NCBI RefSeq assembly: GCF_014654675.1
Contig: NZ_BNBC01000018.1
Span: 41,341 to 105,340 of the forward strand
DNA: 64,000 nucleotides
From: Streptomyces spiralis
GTDB taxonomy: Bacteria > Actinomycetota > Actinomycetes > Streptomycetales > Streptomycetaceae
Direction: 5' to 3'
The notes under the pieces were generated by a model. That model was not told the origin of the DNA and did no database searches. It saw only the letters and a list, made by a program, of their open reading frames with translations. The position numbers and the translations under genes are program-made. Of the stretch, positions 34,208-42,037 are shown piece after piece. The first letter of the stretch is position 1, and each line of letters opens with the position of its first letter.

Positions 34208-34858
34208 ATGGTGGCGAAGCAGGAGCCGAAAGAGCAGGTCGCGGCGGGCGGGACGGGCGGCGCCGGGGCGCGGCGGCGCGGCCGCCCCCGTTCCTTCGAC
34301 CGGGCGACCGCGCTGGAGAAGGCGCTCCTCGCCTTCTGGGAGCACGGGTACGAGGCCACCTCCGTCTCCGACCTCACCCGCGTCATGGGCATCGGCGCCC
34401 CCAGCCTCTACGCGGCCTTCGGCGACAAGCAGGCCCTCTTCGCCGAGGTCGTGCGCGAGTACGGCGAGCGCTACGGCGCCTTCGGCGACCGCGCCCTGGC
34501 CGAGGAGCCCACCGCGCGGGCCGCCGTGGAGCGGACGCTGCGGGAGGCCGCCGTCGAGTACACCGACCCGGGTCACCCGCACGGCTGCCTGGTCATCCAC
34601 GCCGCGACCAACTGCACGACGCCGGAGGTCGAGCAGTTGCTGCGCGAGCGGCGCAACGCCAACATCGCCGCCTTCGAGAGCCGTATAAGAGCCGATGTCG
34701 CCGCGGGGGAGTTGCCCCCGGACACCGAGGCCGGCGTGCTCGCCCGGTATGTCGGGGCGCTGATCCAGGGCATGTCCCAGCAGGCGCGCGACGGCGCGAG
34801 CCGCGAGGAACTGGAGGCACTCGCGGAAATCGCCATGGCCATCTGGCCCCGCGGCTGA
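34208..34858 (+). CDS. TetR-family regulator of the SDR gene
   Basis: The 216-residue protein has an RRRGRPRSFDRATALEKAL start typical of TetR proteins, then the helix-turn-helix VSDLTRVMGIGAPSLYAAFG (about 54-73). The C-terminal domain contains HPHGCLVIHAATNC, a pattern common in TetR proteins that control reductase or dehydrogenase genes. It is divergent from the SDR gene and has an operator copy directly upstream. Confidence 0.9.
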   Translation: MVAKQEPKEQVAAGGTGGAGARRRGRPRSFDRATALEKALLAFWEHGYEATSVSDLTRVMGIGAPSLYAAFGDKQALFAEVVREYGERYGAFGDRALAEEPTARAAVERTLREAAVEYTDPGHPHGCLVIHAATNCTTPEVEQLLRERRNANIAAFESRIRADVAAGELPPDTEAGVLARYVGALIQGMSQQARDGASREELEALAEIAMAIWPRG

Positions 34859-34995
34859 GCCGGGCGGGCTAGGCTGCATCCCGGTGGGTGGTGGGGAGAT
34901 CCCGTCACCCGGCCGGCCGGGCCCGCCCGGTACGGCCACGGCCGTGCTCGATGAAGAAACAACAACGAACTCCTCCCCGTACATGGACAGGCGCA

Positions 34996-35011
34996 ACTGG
35001 TCTAGTCCACA
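34996..35011. promoter_or_regulatory. Orphan DasR-type site (dre)
   Basis: ACTGGTCTAGTCCACA has the same 12-bp core (TGGTCTAGTCCA) as the dasR autoregulatory site in this window. It is far from any sugar gene, so its target is unclear (see findings). Confidence 0.7.
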
Positions 35012-35068
35012 ATCGAGGAGAAGTCGAACAGTGGAACGCGCGGCACCGTCCGCGCGCATGATGCACGC

Positions 35069-35215
35069 ATGAACCTCCGTCTTCCCCGCACAGGAGGACG
35101 GACCGAGGAACCGGTGCTCTCTGCCCTGACTGCCCCGGCTCCTCATCCTTCGGCCGACCGGGACCGCACACCCCACGGCCGATATTGCTCCGGGCTGCGG
35201 TGCCGGGAGGGTTGA
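35069..35215 (+). CDS. Hypothetical 48-residue ORF downstream of dre site
   Basis: The ATG at 35069 overlaps the stop of a 13-codon ORF (35031-35072, GTG start after GAGGAG). The product begins MNLRLPRTGG and contains two late Cys residues. No family is recognised. It is listed because it is the only small ORF positioned behind the orphan dre site. It may be a chance frame. Confidence 0.2.
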   Translation: MNLRLPRTGGRTEEPVLSALTAPAPHPSADRDRTPHGRYCSGLRCREG

Positions 35216-35329
35216 GGGTCCCTCTCAGGCGCCGCGGCCCGCGGGTGTCTTCGGAGGTCCCCGGGCCTGGGACGTCGTACGGCGCCGCATATTTCAGGAC
35301 CGTACAAACGTCCGGGTACGCTCGCAGAC

Positions 35330-36805
35330 GTGCCCTCCATGAACGAACTCGTACGCCAGCACACCGCCCTCGACGACTCCGATCTCGAGTGGCTCCACCT
35401 GCTGGTCTCGGAGTGGCAGCTGCTCTCCGACCTCTCCTTCGCCGACCTGGTCCTGTGGGTCCCCACCCTGGACGGCACCCGCTACGTCTCCGTCGCGCAG
35501 ATGCGGCCCAACACCGGCCCGACCTCCTACCAGGACGACATGGTCGGCCACCTCGTCCCGCGCGGTCGCCGGCCGATGCTGGACGCGGCGCTCGACGAGG
35601 GCCGGATCGTGCGCGAGGGCGACCCGGAGTGGCGCGAGGAGGTCCCGGTCCGCGTCGAGTCCATCCCGGTCCGTCGCGAGGGCCGCGTCCTCGGCGTCAT
35701 CGCGCGCAACACCAACCTGCTCACCGTGCGCACCCCGAGCCGGCTGGAGCTGACGTATCTGCAGAGCGCCTCCGACCTGGCGCAGATGATCGCGGCCGGC
35801 TCCTTCCCGTTCCCGGACCAGCAGGTCGACATGGACGCCTCACCGCGCGTCGGCGACGGGCTGATCCGGCTGGACGGCGACGGAATCGTCCAGTACGCAT
35901 CGCCGAACGCGCTGTCCGCGTACCACCGTCTCGGCCTCGCCGCCGACCTCGTCGGCCAGCACCTCGGCGAGACCACGGCCGAACTCGCCCCGTCCCGGGC
36001 TCCGGTGGACGAGGCGCTGGTCAAGCTGGCCAGCGGCTGGGCGCCCCGCGAGTTCGAGATCGAGGCCCATGACGGGGTGATCCAGTTCCGGGCGATCCCG
36101 CTCAAACCCAAGGGCACGCGCATCGGTTCGCTGGTCCTGCTCCGGGACGTCACCGAACTGCGCCGCCGCGAACGCGAGTTGATCACCAAGGACGCGACCA
36201 TCCGGGAGATCCACCACCGGGTCAAGAACAACCTCCAGACCGTCGCGGCCCTGCTCCGGCTCCAGGCCCGGCGCATCGAGTCCGAGCGCGGCCGGGAAGC
36301 CCTGGAGGAGGCGGTGCGCCGGGTCGGGTCGATCGCGATCGTGCACGAGACGCTGTCCCAGAACCTGGACGAGCGCGTGGAGTTCGACGAGATCGCCGAC
36401 CGGGTGCTGGCGATGGTGGCGGAGATCTCGCCGGGCCGGGTCACCGGCCGGCGCAGCGGCAGGTTCGGCATCCTGGACGCCGAGGTCGCCACCCCGCTGT
36501 CGATGGTGCTGACCGAGATCCTGCAGAACGCCCTGGAGCACGGCTTCCGCGAGGGGGACACCGGCTCGGTCGAGGTCTCCGCGGTGCGCGGCGGCACCAG
36601 CCGCGAGGCCCGGTTGCTGGTCACCGTCCAGGACGACGGGGTGGGCCTGCCCGAGGACTTCGACCCGCACCGCTCCGGCAATCTCGGGTTGCAGATCGTA
36701 CGCACCCTGGTCGAAGGCGAGTTGGGCGGCACCTTCGACATGGTCCCCGCTCCGGAGCGCGGCACGCGGGTGATCCTCGACATCCCGGTCCGAACGCAGA
36801 AGTAG
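35330..36805 (+). CDS. pdtaS: PdtaS-type sensor histidine kinase
   Basis: The 491-residue cytoplasmic kinase has an N-terminal GAF-like H_kinase_N domain (about 1-145), a PAS domain (about 175-285), a HisKA_2 dimerisation box with the phosphoacceptor His in REIHHRVKNNLQTVAALLRL, and an HATPase domain (TEILQNALEHGF; GNLGLQIVRTL). Architecture and motifs match PdtaS of mycobacteria, whose partner PdtaR is an RNA-binding ANTAR regulator encoded elsewhere. As in mycobacteria it neighbours a WhiB1-type gene. Start is the GTG at 35330 or the ATG at 35339. Confidence 0.92.
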   Translation: MPSMNELVRQHTALDDSDLEWLHLLVSEWQLLSDLSFADLVLWVPTLDGTRYVSVAQMRPNTGPTSYQDDMVGHLVPRGRRPMLDAALDEGRIVREGDPEWREEVPVRVESIPVRREGRVLGVIARNTNLLTVRTPSRLELTYLQSASDLAQMIAAGSFPFPDQQVDMDASPRVGDGLIRLDGDGIVQYASPNALSAYHRLGLAADLVGQHLGETTAELAPSRAPVDEALVKLASGWAPREFEIEAHDGVIQFRAIPLKPKGTRIGSLVLLRDVTELRRRERELITKDATIREIHHRVKNNLQTVAALLRLQARRIESERGREALEEAVRRVGSIAIVHETLSQNLDERVEFDEIADRVLAMVAEISPGRVTGRRSGRFGILDAEVATPLSMVLTEILQNALEHGFREGDTGSVEVSAVRGGTSREARLLVTVQDDGVGLPEDFDPHRSGNLGLQIVRTLVEGELGGTFDMVPAPERGTRVILDIPVRTQK

Positions 36806-36809
36806 CACG

Positions 36810-36888
36810 CCGGCGCGCAAGTGGTCCGTCGGGCGCGGCACGTAGCGCGTCCGGCGCACGAGTAGTCCGTCCGGCGCGCAAGCAGCTC
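36810..36888. repeat. Short degenerate tandem repeats after sensor kinase gene
   Basis: Three imperfect units of about 26 bp share GTCCGKCGGGCGCG or CCGGCGCRCRAG motifs. They fill the start of the 300-bp gap between the convergent kinase and wblE genes. They look like local slippage duplications. Confidence 0.5.
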
Positions 36889-36917
36889 TAGTCCTGTGCT
36901 GCCGTGCACAGCAAAGA

Positions 36918-36943
36918 GCCCCGGACCGTGGACGGTCCGGGGC
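36918..36943. terminator. Terminator between sensor kinase and wblE
   Basis: An 11-bp perfect stem (36918-36928 with 36933-36943) closes a TGGA loop between the two convergent genes. The remaining sequence to 37104 shows nothing notable. Confidence 0.8.
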
Positions 36944-37104
36944 CAGTCGCTCGTGCTGCCCGTCTCGATCATCTCGAGGGGGGTACCCCTTGCTCGGAGA
37001 GCCTGGGGGAGCATCGGGGGTACTGCGCGCTGCGGCTCGGGGGCGGGAGATGCGTACTCGCTGTACGCGCCGCCAAGCTCAGGCTGTCAGCGGGGTGGCT
37101 GTGG

Positions 37105-37362
37105 TCAGGCGGAGGCCTGACGGGCCCGGTTGCGGGCGGCGCGGCGCTTCATCGCGCGACGCTCGTCCTCGCTGAGACCACCCCAGACGCCGGAGTCCTG
37201 GCCGGACTCGAGCGCCCACTGCAGACACTGCTCGATCACCGGGCAGCGACGGCAGACGGCCTTGGCTTCCTCGATCTGCAGCAGCGCAGGACCGGTGTTG
37301 CCGATGGGGAAGAAGAGCTCGGGGTCTTCCTCGCGGCAAACGGCGTTGTGACGCCAGTCCAT
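37105..37362 (-). CDS. wblE: WblE, WhiB1-type iron-sulfur regulator
   Basis: The 85-residue Wbl protein has the four cluster Cys residues: C9, C37 and C40 (AVCRRCP), and C46 (IEQC). The GVWGG turn and a basic C-terminal DNA-binding tail follow. It resembles the essential WhiB1/WblE branch, which holds a nitric-oxide-sensitive 4Fe-4S cluster and binds the primary sigma factor. Its upstream region contains a CRP-type site. The adjacent PdtaS-type kinase repeats the mycobacterial gene order. Confidence 0.95.
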   Translation of the reverse strand: MDWRHNAVCREEDPELFFPIGNTGPALLQIEEAKAVCRRCPVIEQCLQWALESGQDSGVWGGLSEDERRAMKRRAARNRARQASA

Positions 37363-37405
37363 GGCTGCTACCTCTCCTTGGTATTACGTGCTAGGTGCTT
37401 GTGAA

Positions 37406-37465
37406 TGTGAACGCTTTCACGAATCCCTCAACAAGTGAAGGGCCGACCGTCAGGTTTCCCTGACG
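37406..37465 (-). promoter_or_regulatory. CRP-like site and second palindrome upstream of wblE
   Basis: TGTGA-ACGCTT-TCACG (37406-37421) fits the cAMP-receptor consensus TGTGA-N6-TCACA with one mismatch and lies 44 bp upstream of the wblE start. Farther out CGTCAGG-TTTC-CCTGACG (37448-37465) is a perfect 7-bp-arm palindrome. The rest of this 320-bp region, up to 37682, holds only a T8 run near 37584. Confidence 0.65.
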
Positions 37466-37682
37466 TGGTCCTGTGGATTGAAGAGGGGTTCCGGTGATCT
37501 CTGGGGCCCGGTGTGGTGGGCCGTCCCGATCGCCACGTAGAGACTCGCAAACCTCGGCGGCGGATACAACCCCTTCCGGAAAGTTTTTTTTGATTCCTCG
37601 GTGTCGACTAGGTCACAGCCGTACTTCCATGGGGTGGATCCTGGCCTAAACGTTCGAGTGAAAGGACTTTGGCCGCTTCCAC

Positions 37683-38651
37683 TCACACAATCACACGCAG
37701 TGCACGGCGTACGCCTGTGAACGTCACGCTTGTGCGCAGTCCCAGGTGGTCACCGTCCATCTGCAGGGGGAGCGGCACCTTCGAATGCAAGGTGAACCGA
37801 CTCAGATCGTGCAGCGAGAGAGCGTGCCGGCCCTTGGGTCCGCGCTCGGGGGACGAAGTGAGCAACTGGGTGCCATACCGGGCAACCGCGGCCGTGGACA
37901 GGCGGCTGAGACCGAGCACATCGAGCCCCGTGTCGAACGACGCCTTAGGGGATGTGTACATCGGGCGATTGCCCAGATACGTCCAGGGTGAGGTGTTCGA
38001 CACTATGGCCACCACCAGATCGCCGACCGGGTCCTCGCCGGGCTGCTCGATCGTGATGGAGCCGTGCCGGCGGTTGGGCTCGCCGAGGAACTGGCGGACC
38101 ACCTGCCGTACGTACAGCGCGTGCGTCGACTTCTTGCCGCGCTCCCGCTGCTGTTCGACGCGCCCGACCACGCCCGCGTCGAAGCCGAGGCCGGCGTTGA
38201 AGGTGAACCAGCGCTCGGGGACCGCGGCGTCGTCGGTGCCGGGAGTCCCGGACGCCAGGCCCAGGCCGACGGTGCGCTCGCTGCCGTCGCGCAGGGCGTC
38301 CAGGATCGCTCCGGTGGCCTCCACGGCGTCGTTGGGCAGGCCCAGGGCGCGGGCGAAGACGTTGGTGGAGCCGCCGGGCACCACGGCCAGACGGGGCAGG
38401 TGCTCGGGATCGGGGCCCTTGTGCAGCAGGCCGTTGACGACCTCGTTGACCGTGCCGTCGCCGCCGAGGGCCACGACCAGGTCGACGTCCGTGCTGTCCG
38501 CAGCCTGCCGGCCCAGGTCGCGCGCGTGGCCGCGGTACTCGGTGGTGACCGCCTCCAGCTTCATCTCGCTGGCGAGCGCGTGGATCAGGACATCGCGCGT
38601 ACGTGCGCTTGTGGTGGTTGCCGCCGGGTTGACCACGAGAAGTGCACGCAT
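37683..38651 (-). CDS. Diacylglycerol kinase-family lipid kinase
   Basis: The 322-residue protein has the catalytic-domain motif LVVALGGDGTVNEVVNGL (about 58-75) and VVPGGSTNVFARALGLP, which form the ATP-binding site of the DagK/sphingosine-kinase family. It probably phosphorylates diacylglycerol or a related lipid at the membrane. The ATG at 38651 gives MRALLVVNPAA, the standard family start. The long upstream frame is spurious. It diverges from a small membrane protein gene. Confidence 0.92.
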   Translation of the reverse strand: MRALLVVNPAATTTSARTRDVLIHALASEMKLEAVTTEYRGHARDLGRQAADSTDVDLVVALGGDGTVNEVVNGLLHKGPDPEHLPRLAVVPGGSTNVFARALGLPNDAVEATGAILDALRDGSERTVGLGLASGTPGTDDAAVPERWFTFNAGLGFDAGVVGRVEQQRERGKKSTHALYVRQVVRQFLGEPNRRHGSITIEQPGEDPVGDLVVAIVSNTSPWTYLGNRPMYTSPKASFDTGLDVLGLSRLSTAAVARYGTQLLTSSPERGPKGRHALSLHDLSRFTLHSKVPLPLQMDGDHLGLRTSVTFTGVRRALRVIV

Positions 38652-38768
38652 GGGGTGCAGCGTACCTACTGGGTGGTACTCGGCCCAGGCCGAGGTAGGG
38701 ATCGGGTAAGAGGTCCGGGCGTGAGCCTGGACACGGCGGCCCGTGCCGCGAGGGCTACCCTTCATGGC

Positions 38769-39221
38769 GTGAGCAGTCAGCAGAACCCCGCCCCCGAGAC
38801 CACGGACACCGCCGGGCCCCGCCCGCGGCGGCTGACCTACGCGGCCGCGCTGTGCGCGCTGGAGGGGCTCGCGCTGCTGGTCGGCGGCGTCTGGATGCTC
38901 GTCCTCGGCATCACGGGCGACGACCGGCAGCAGGCCGTCACCGCCGGGGTCACCGTGCTGGTGCTCGCGCTGCTGCCGCTGCTGGCCGCCCGTGGGCTGC
39001 TGCTGCGGCGCAGCTGGAGCCGGGGCCCCGCGGTGATCACCCAGATCATGGCGCTGCCCGTCGCCTACAGCCTGCTCCAGGCCGACAGCGTGGCCGTCCC
39101 GGCCGGCGCCGCGCTCGCCGTCGTGGCGGTCCTCGGCCTGGTCCTCCTCATCCACCCGGCCACCACCCGAGCCCTCGGCATCAAGGGCCCGGGCCGCACC
39201 GGCGAGACCGGTCAGCAGTAG
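38769..39221 (+). CDS. Small integral membrane protein
   Basis: The 150-residue protein from the GTG at 38769 has four hydrophobic segments (about 26-48, 58-78, 90-106 and 112-132) and a short charged tail. The family is common in Streptomyces with no known function. It is divergent from the lipid kinase gene across 117 bp. Confidence 0.8.
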   Translation: MSSQQNPAPETTDTAGPRPRRLTYAAALCALEGLALLVGGVWMLVLGITGDDRQQAVTAGVTVLVLALLPLLAARGLLLRRSWSRGPAVITQIMALPVAYSLLQADSVAVPAGAALAVVAVLGLVLLIHPATTRALGIKGPGRTGETGQQ

Positions 39222-39775
39222 CAGCAAGGAAACCCCGGACCACGCTTGGAGCGGCTGAGCGGCTGAGCGGCTGCGTCGGCACGGCGTCCGGGCTCGGGCA
39301 GGGCAGGGTCGAGCGGTCCCAGAAATACGACGTCCGGGCCGCACCACGTGCCGAGCAGCGCGCGCCGCGAGGGGACGCGAGGGCCGAGGAGCGATGGGCG
39401 CCGCGAGAGACACGCAGCGGTAGCGGAGACCCGCGGCGCGTCCGGTGGAGCGGGTGGCAGTGGCGGTCCGGGGTCGGGCCCGGGCCCGGGAGGGCCGAGC
39501 GGTGGTAGCCGTGTGACGTCCGGGCCGGGTCCGCGAGAGCCGAGGGGCAGTGCGCGACGTGTGGGTCGGGCGAGGGCCCGAGCGGTGGTGGCCGTGTGAC
39601 GTCCTGGCCGAGCCCGTGGGAGCCCGCGGGGCCGTGCGCCGTGAGGGACGGCAGCCGTGGCGGAGGCTGGGGCCGTGTCCCGGGGCGCGTGGCTGTGGCC
39701 GTGCGGTGTCCGGGACGGGGATGGGGCGGGGACGGGGCCGGGTGGGGGTGGCCGGGCGCGGCCCCTGTCCGGGTG
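39222..39775. repeat. 550-bp repetitive intergenic region
   Basis: No gene is supported. The region opens with GAGCGGCT units at 39249-39272. It then contains two copies of a 54-bp element (39492-39545 and 39574-39628, period 82 bp) sharing CGAGCGGTGGTRGCCGTGTG and GACGTCC, with fainter relatives on both sides. It ends in G-rich runs. It separates the small membrane protein gene from the 3' end of sigH. Confidence 0.6.
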
Positions 39776-41035
39776 TCACTCCTCCACGAGGAGCTTCTCG
39801 CGCAGTTGGGCCAGGGTGCGGGCCAGCAGGCGGGAGACGTGCATCTGGGAGATGCCCACCTCCTGCGCGATCTGCGACTGGGTCATGTTGCCGAAGAAGC
39901 GCAGCAGCAGGATGCGCTTCTCGCGTGGCGGAAGGTCCTCCAGCAGCGGCTTCAGCGATTCGCGGTACTCCACGCCCTCCAGCGCCTCGTCCTCGGCGCC
40001 GAGGGTGTCCGCGACCGCCGGGGACTCGTCGTCGGTGTCGGGGACGTCCAGCGACAGCGTGGAGTAGGCGTTGGCCGACTCCAGGCCCTCCAGGACCTCC
40101 TCCTCGGAGATCGCGAGCTTCTCGGCGAGCTCGTGCACCGTGGGGGAGCGGCCGTGCAGCTGGGACAGCTCGGCCGTCGCCGTGGTGAGCGCCAGCCGCA
40201 GCTCCTGCAGCCGCCGCGGTACCCGCACCGCCCAGCCCTTGTCCCGGAAGTGCCGCTTGATCTCACCGACGACCGTCGGGGTGGCGTACGTCGAGAACTC
40301 CACGCCGCGGTCCGGGTCGAACCGGTCGACCGACTTGATCAGGCCGATCGTGGCCACCTGGGTCAGGTCGTCCAGCGGCTCCCCGCGGTTGCGGAAGCGG
40401 CGCGCGAGGTGCTCGACGAGCGGCAGGTGCATGCGCACGAGCTGGTTGCGCAGCTCCGCGTACTGCGGGCTGCCCTCCTGCAGCGCGCGCAGCTCGACGA
40501 ACTTCGCGCGTGCGCCACTGCGGTCCTGCGGGGCGTGCTGCGTGCCGTGCACGCTGTGCGCCTCGTCCTCGGAGTTTCGCTCGTGCCCGCTCATCGTCCC
40601 GCCCGTTGCCCTTCCCCGAGCCCTCGCCTCCTCCCCCGCCCTCGGCCTGGGCCGAGTGGAGGGACCCCCATGGGCGGCGGAGGCACCGCTCCGCGCCGGT
40701 GGAGGCGTGCCCTGCACGGCGTCGTCCCGCTCCAGCCGCTCCTCGCCCGGCAGGACGAGCGGAAGCGGTTCGTCGTCGGGGTGCGGCCTTGCCTGTTCGG
40801 GGATGCCGTCGATGCCCACAGGGTGCGCAGGCCCCGTCGGACCGTCCTGCCCGCCCTGACCGCCCGGGCCGTTCTGACGGCCTGGACCGCCCTGACCGGC
40901 CGGACCGCTCCGGCCGGCCGGGCCGTCCTCGTCCCGGGCTCCGGCCTCGTCCGCGCGGGGCGGAATCCCGCCCTCGACCGGCAGCTCCCGTGTGCCGCGT
41001 TCTTCGTCCCGCACAGGCCCGTCCCCGTTCCTCAC
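39776..41035 (-). CDS. sigH: Stress sigma factor SigH (SigB family), long form
   Basis: The C-terminal 240 residues form a group 3 sigma factor. Region 2 includes MHLPLVEHLARRFRNRGEP and VATIGLIKSVDRFD, and region 4.2 reads SQIAQEVGISQMHVSRLLAR. The GTG at 41035 overlaps the anti-sigma gene stop (GTGA) and gives 419 residues, with a low-complexity Gly/Pro/Ala-rich N-terminal half. An internal ATG at 40594 gives a 272-residue core form. Several SigH sizes are known in S. coelicolor. It functions in osmotic stress and septation. Confidence 0.92.
   Translation of the reverse strand: MRNGDGPVRDEERGTRELPVEGGIPPRADEAGARDEDGPAGRSGPAGQGGPGRQNGPGGQGGQDGPTGPAHPVGIDGIPEQARPHPDDEPLPLVLPGEERLERDDAVQGTPPPARSGASAAHGGPSTRPRPRAGEEARARGRATGGTMSGHERNSEDEAHSVHGTQHAPQDRSGARAKFVELRALQEGSPQYAELRNQLVRMHLPLVEHLARRFRNRGEPLDDLTQVATIGLIKSVDRFDPDRGVEFSTYATPTVVGEIKRHFRDKGWAVRVPRRLQELRLALTTATAELSQLHGRSPTVHELAEKLAISEEEVLEGLESANAYSTLSLDVPDTDDESPAVADTLGAEDEALEGVEYRESLKPLLEDLPPREKRILLLRFFGNMTQSQIAQEVGISQMHVSRLLARTLAQLREKLLVEE
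40592..40594 (-). other. sigH: Internal start of the short SigH form
   Basis: The ATG (complement of 40592-40594) begins MSGHERNSEDEAHSVHG, exactly where the conserved sigma-factor sequence starts and the low-complexity extension ends. It would yield a 272-residue protein of ordinary SigB-family length. Confidence 0.6.
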
Positions 41036-41448
41036 GCCGGCCCGGGTCCCGCGCCGCGCTGTTTGTAGAGGCTGATCGAAACGGTCTTGTCCTCGTCCAC
41101 GGCGGAGGAGACCTTGCCCGCAAGGGCGGACAGGACGGTCCAGGCGAAGGTGTCCCGCGAAGGGGCGTGACCGTCCGTGGTGGGTGCCGAGACGGTGACC
41201 TCGAGCGAGTCGTCGACCAGCCGGAAGACACAGCTGAGCACCGAGCCGGGCACGGCCTGCTGAAGCAGGATCGCGCAGGCCTCGTCCACCGCGATGCGCA
41301 GGTCCTCGATCTCGTCGAGGGTGAAGTCCAAACGGGCCGCCAGGCCGGCCGTGGCCGTGCGCAGCACCGACAGGTAGGCACCCGCAGCCGGCAGCCGGAC
41401 CTCCACGAAGTCCTGGTTCGCCGCGGGCTCGCCTGCGATCTGGGACAC
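41032..41448 (-). CDS. prsH: Anti-sigma factor of SigH, RsbW-like kinase
   Basis: The 138-residue GHKL-type protein resembles RsbW/SpoIIAB. It has an N-box-like DLRIAVDEACAILLQQ (about 55-70) and the downstream FAWTVLSALAG stretch. It should bind SigH and be released through phosphorylated antagonists. The GTG at 41448, 5 nt after GGAGG, gives VSQIAGEPAANQ, the expected start. The frame can be read four codons further upstream. Its stop overlaps the sigH start. Confidence 0.88.
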   Translation of the reverse strand: MSQIAGEPAANQDFVEVRLPAAGAYLSVLRTATAGLAARLDFTLDEIEDLRIAVDEACAILLQQAVPGSVLSCVFRLVDDSLEVTVSAPTTDGHAPSRDTFAWTVLSALAGKVSSAVDEDKTVSISLYKQRGAGPGPA

Positions 41449-41698
41449 CCTCACCTCCAAGGTGGTACAAGCTCTCTCGGGGCCGAGGGTAAGCCCCCCG
41501 GGTCACGCGATTGGTGGTTCAGCGGTGACGCTACCGCGCTCTCGACATTTCTGTCCCGGGACCCCGACCCCATTCTGTCACTCATAGTAAACCTACGGAT
41601 ACGCTCCGTGGCTAGAGGTTCGGCGGGCCCAAATGGGAACAGCGCGCGCCGGGTTGACGTACCCAGACGTCAGACGCTCGAACCGTCCGGAATCCCGG

Positions 41699-41959
41699 TC
41701 ACGCCAGCACGTGGTCCACGAAGCACCAACGCCAGTCCTCGCCGGGTTCGAAGGTCCGCATCACCGGGTGCCCGCTGTCCTTGTGGTGCTTCGTCGCGTG
41801 CTGGTGCGGCGAGGAGTCGCAGCACCCCACATGGCCACAGGTCAGGCACAGCCGCAGCTGCACCGGGTGCGTACCCTCCGCCAGGCACTCCAGACACGTC
41901 TCGCTGCGGGGCTCTGGCTCCGGATGCGGCAGCGCGTCGGCGTGCGTGCACTGTTTCAT
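41699..41959 (-). CDS. UBP-type zinc finger protein
   Basis: The 86-residue protein is a single ZnF-UBP domain: C4 and H6 near the N-terminus, the CLEC pair, CLTCGHVGCCDSSPHQHATKHH and a final HPVMR. The Cys/His pattern is that of the ubiquitin-hydrolase zinc finger. Bacterial versions are widespread in actinobacteria and their ligand is unknown. It diverges from the Na+/H+ antiporter gene. Confidence 0.9.
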   Translation of the reverse strand: MKQCTHADALPHPEPEPRSETCLECLAEGTHPVQLRLCLTCGHVGCCDSSPHQHATKHHKDSGHPVMRTFEPGEDWRWCFVDHVLA

Positions 41960-42037
41960 GATTGCCAGGTTACGACGGGCGCGCGGGTGACCGCGCGGAA
42001 AAGCGGGCGGGACGACAACGATGGGTGGGCGAGGACG

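Larger units (their letters stand above)
34859..35329. other. 470-bp intergenic region with orphan dre site
   Basis: No recognisable gene is present. The region holds an A-rich patch (about 34949-34972), a DasR-type site at 34996-35011 and a GAGGAG ribosome-site-like stretch at 35015-35020. Two overlapping tiny ORFs follow: 35031-35072 (13 codons) and 35069-35215 (48 codons). The rest up to the sensor kinase gene shows no clear structure apart from short GC-rich repeats. Confidence 0.6.

Noticed and set aside
35185..36072. 295-codon frame overlapping the start of the sensor kinase gene
   Set aside because: It is the +1 frame shadow of the kinase, dominated by Arg/Pro/Ala, without recognisable domains.
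41449..41630. SigB/SigH-type promoter (GGGTAA -10) ahead of the anti-sigma gene
   Set aside because: GGGTAA is present near 41488 but on the strand opposite to transcription, with no matching -35 element on the correct strand.
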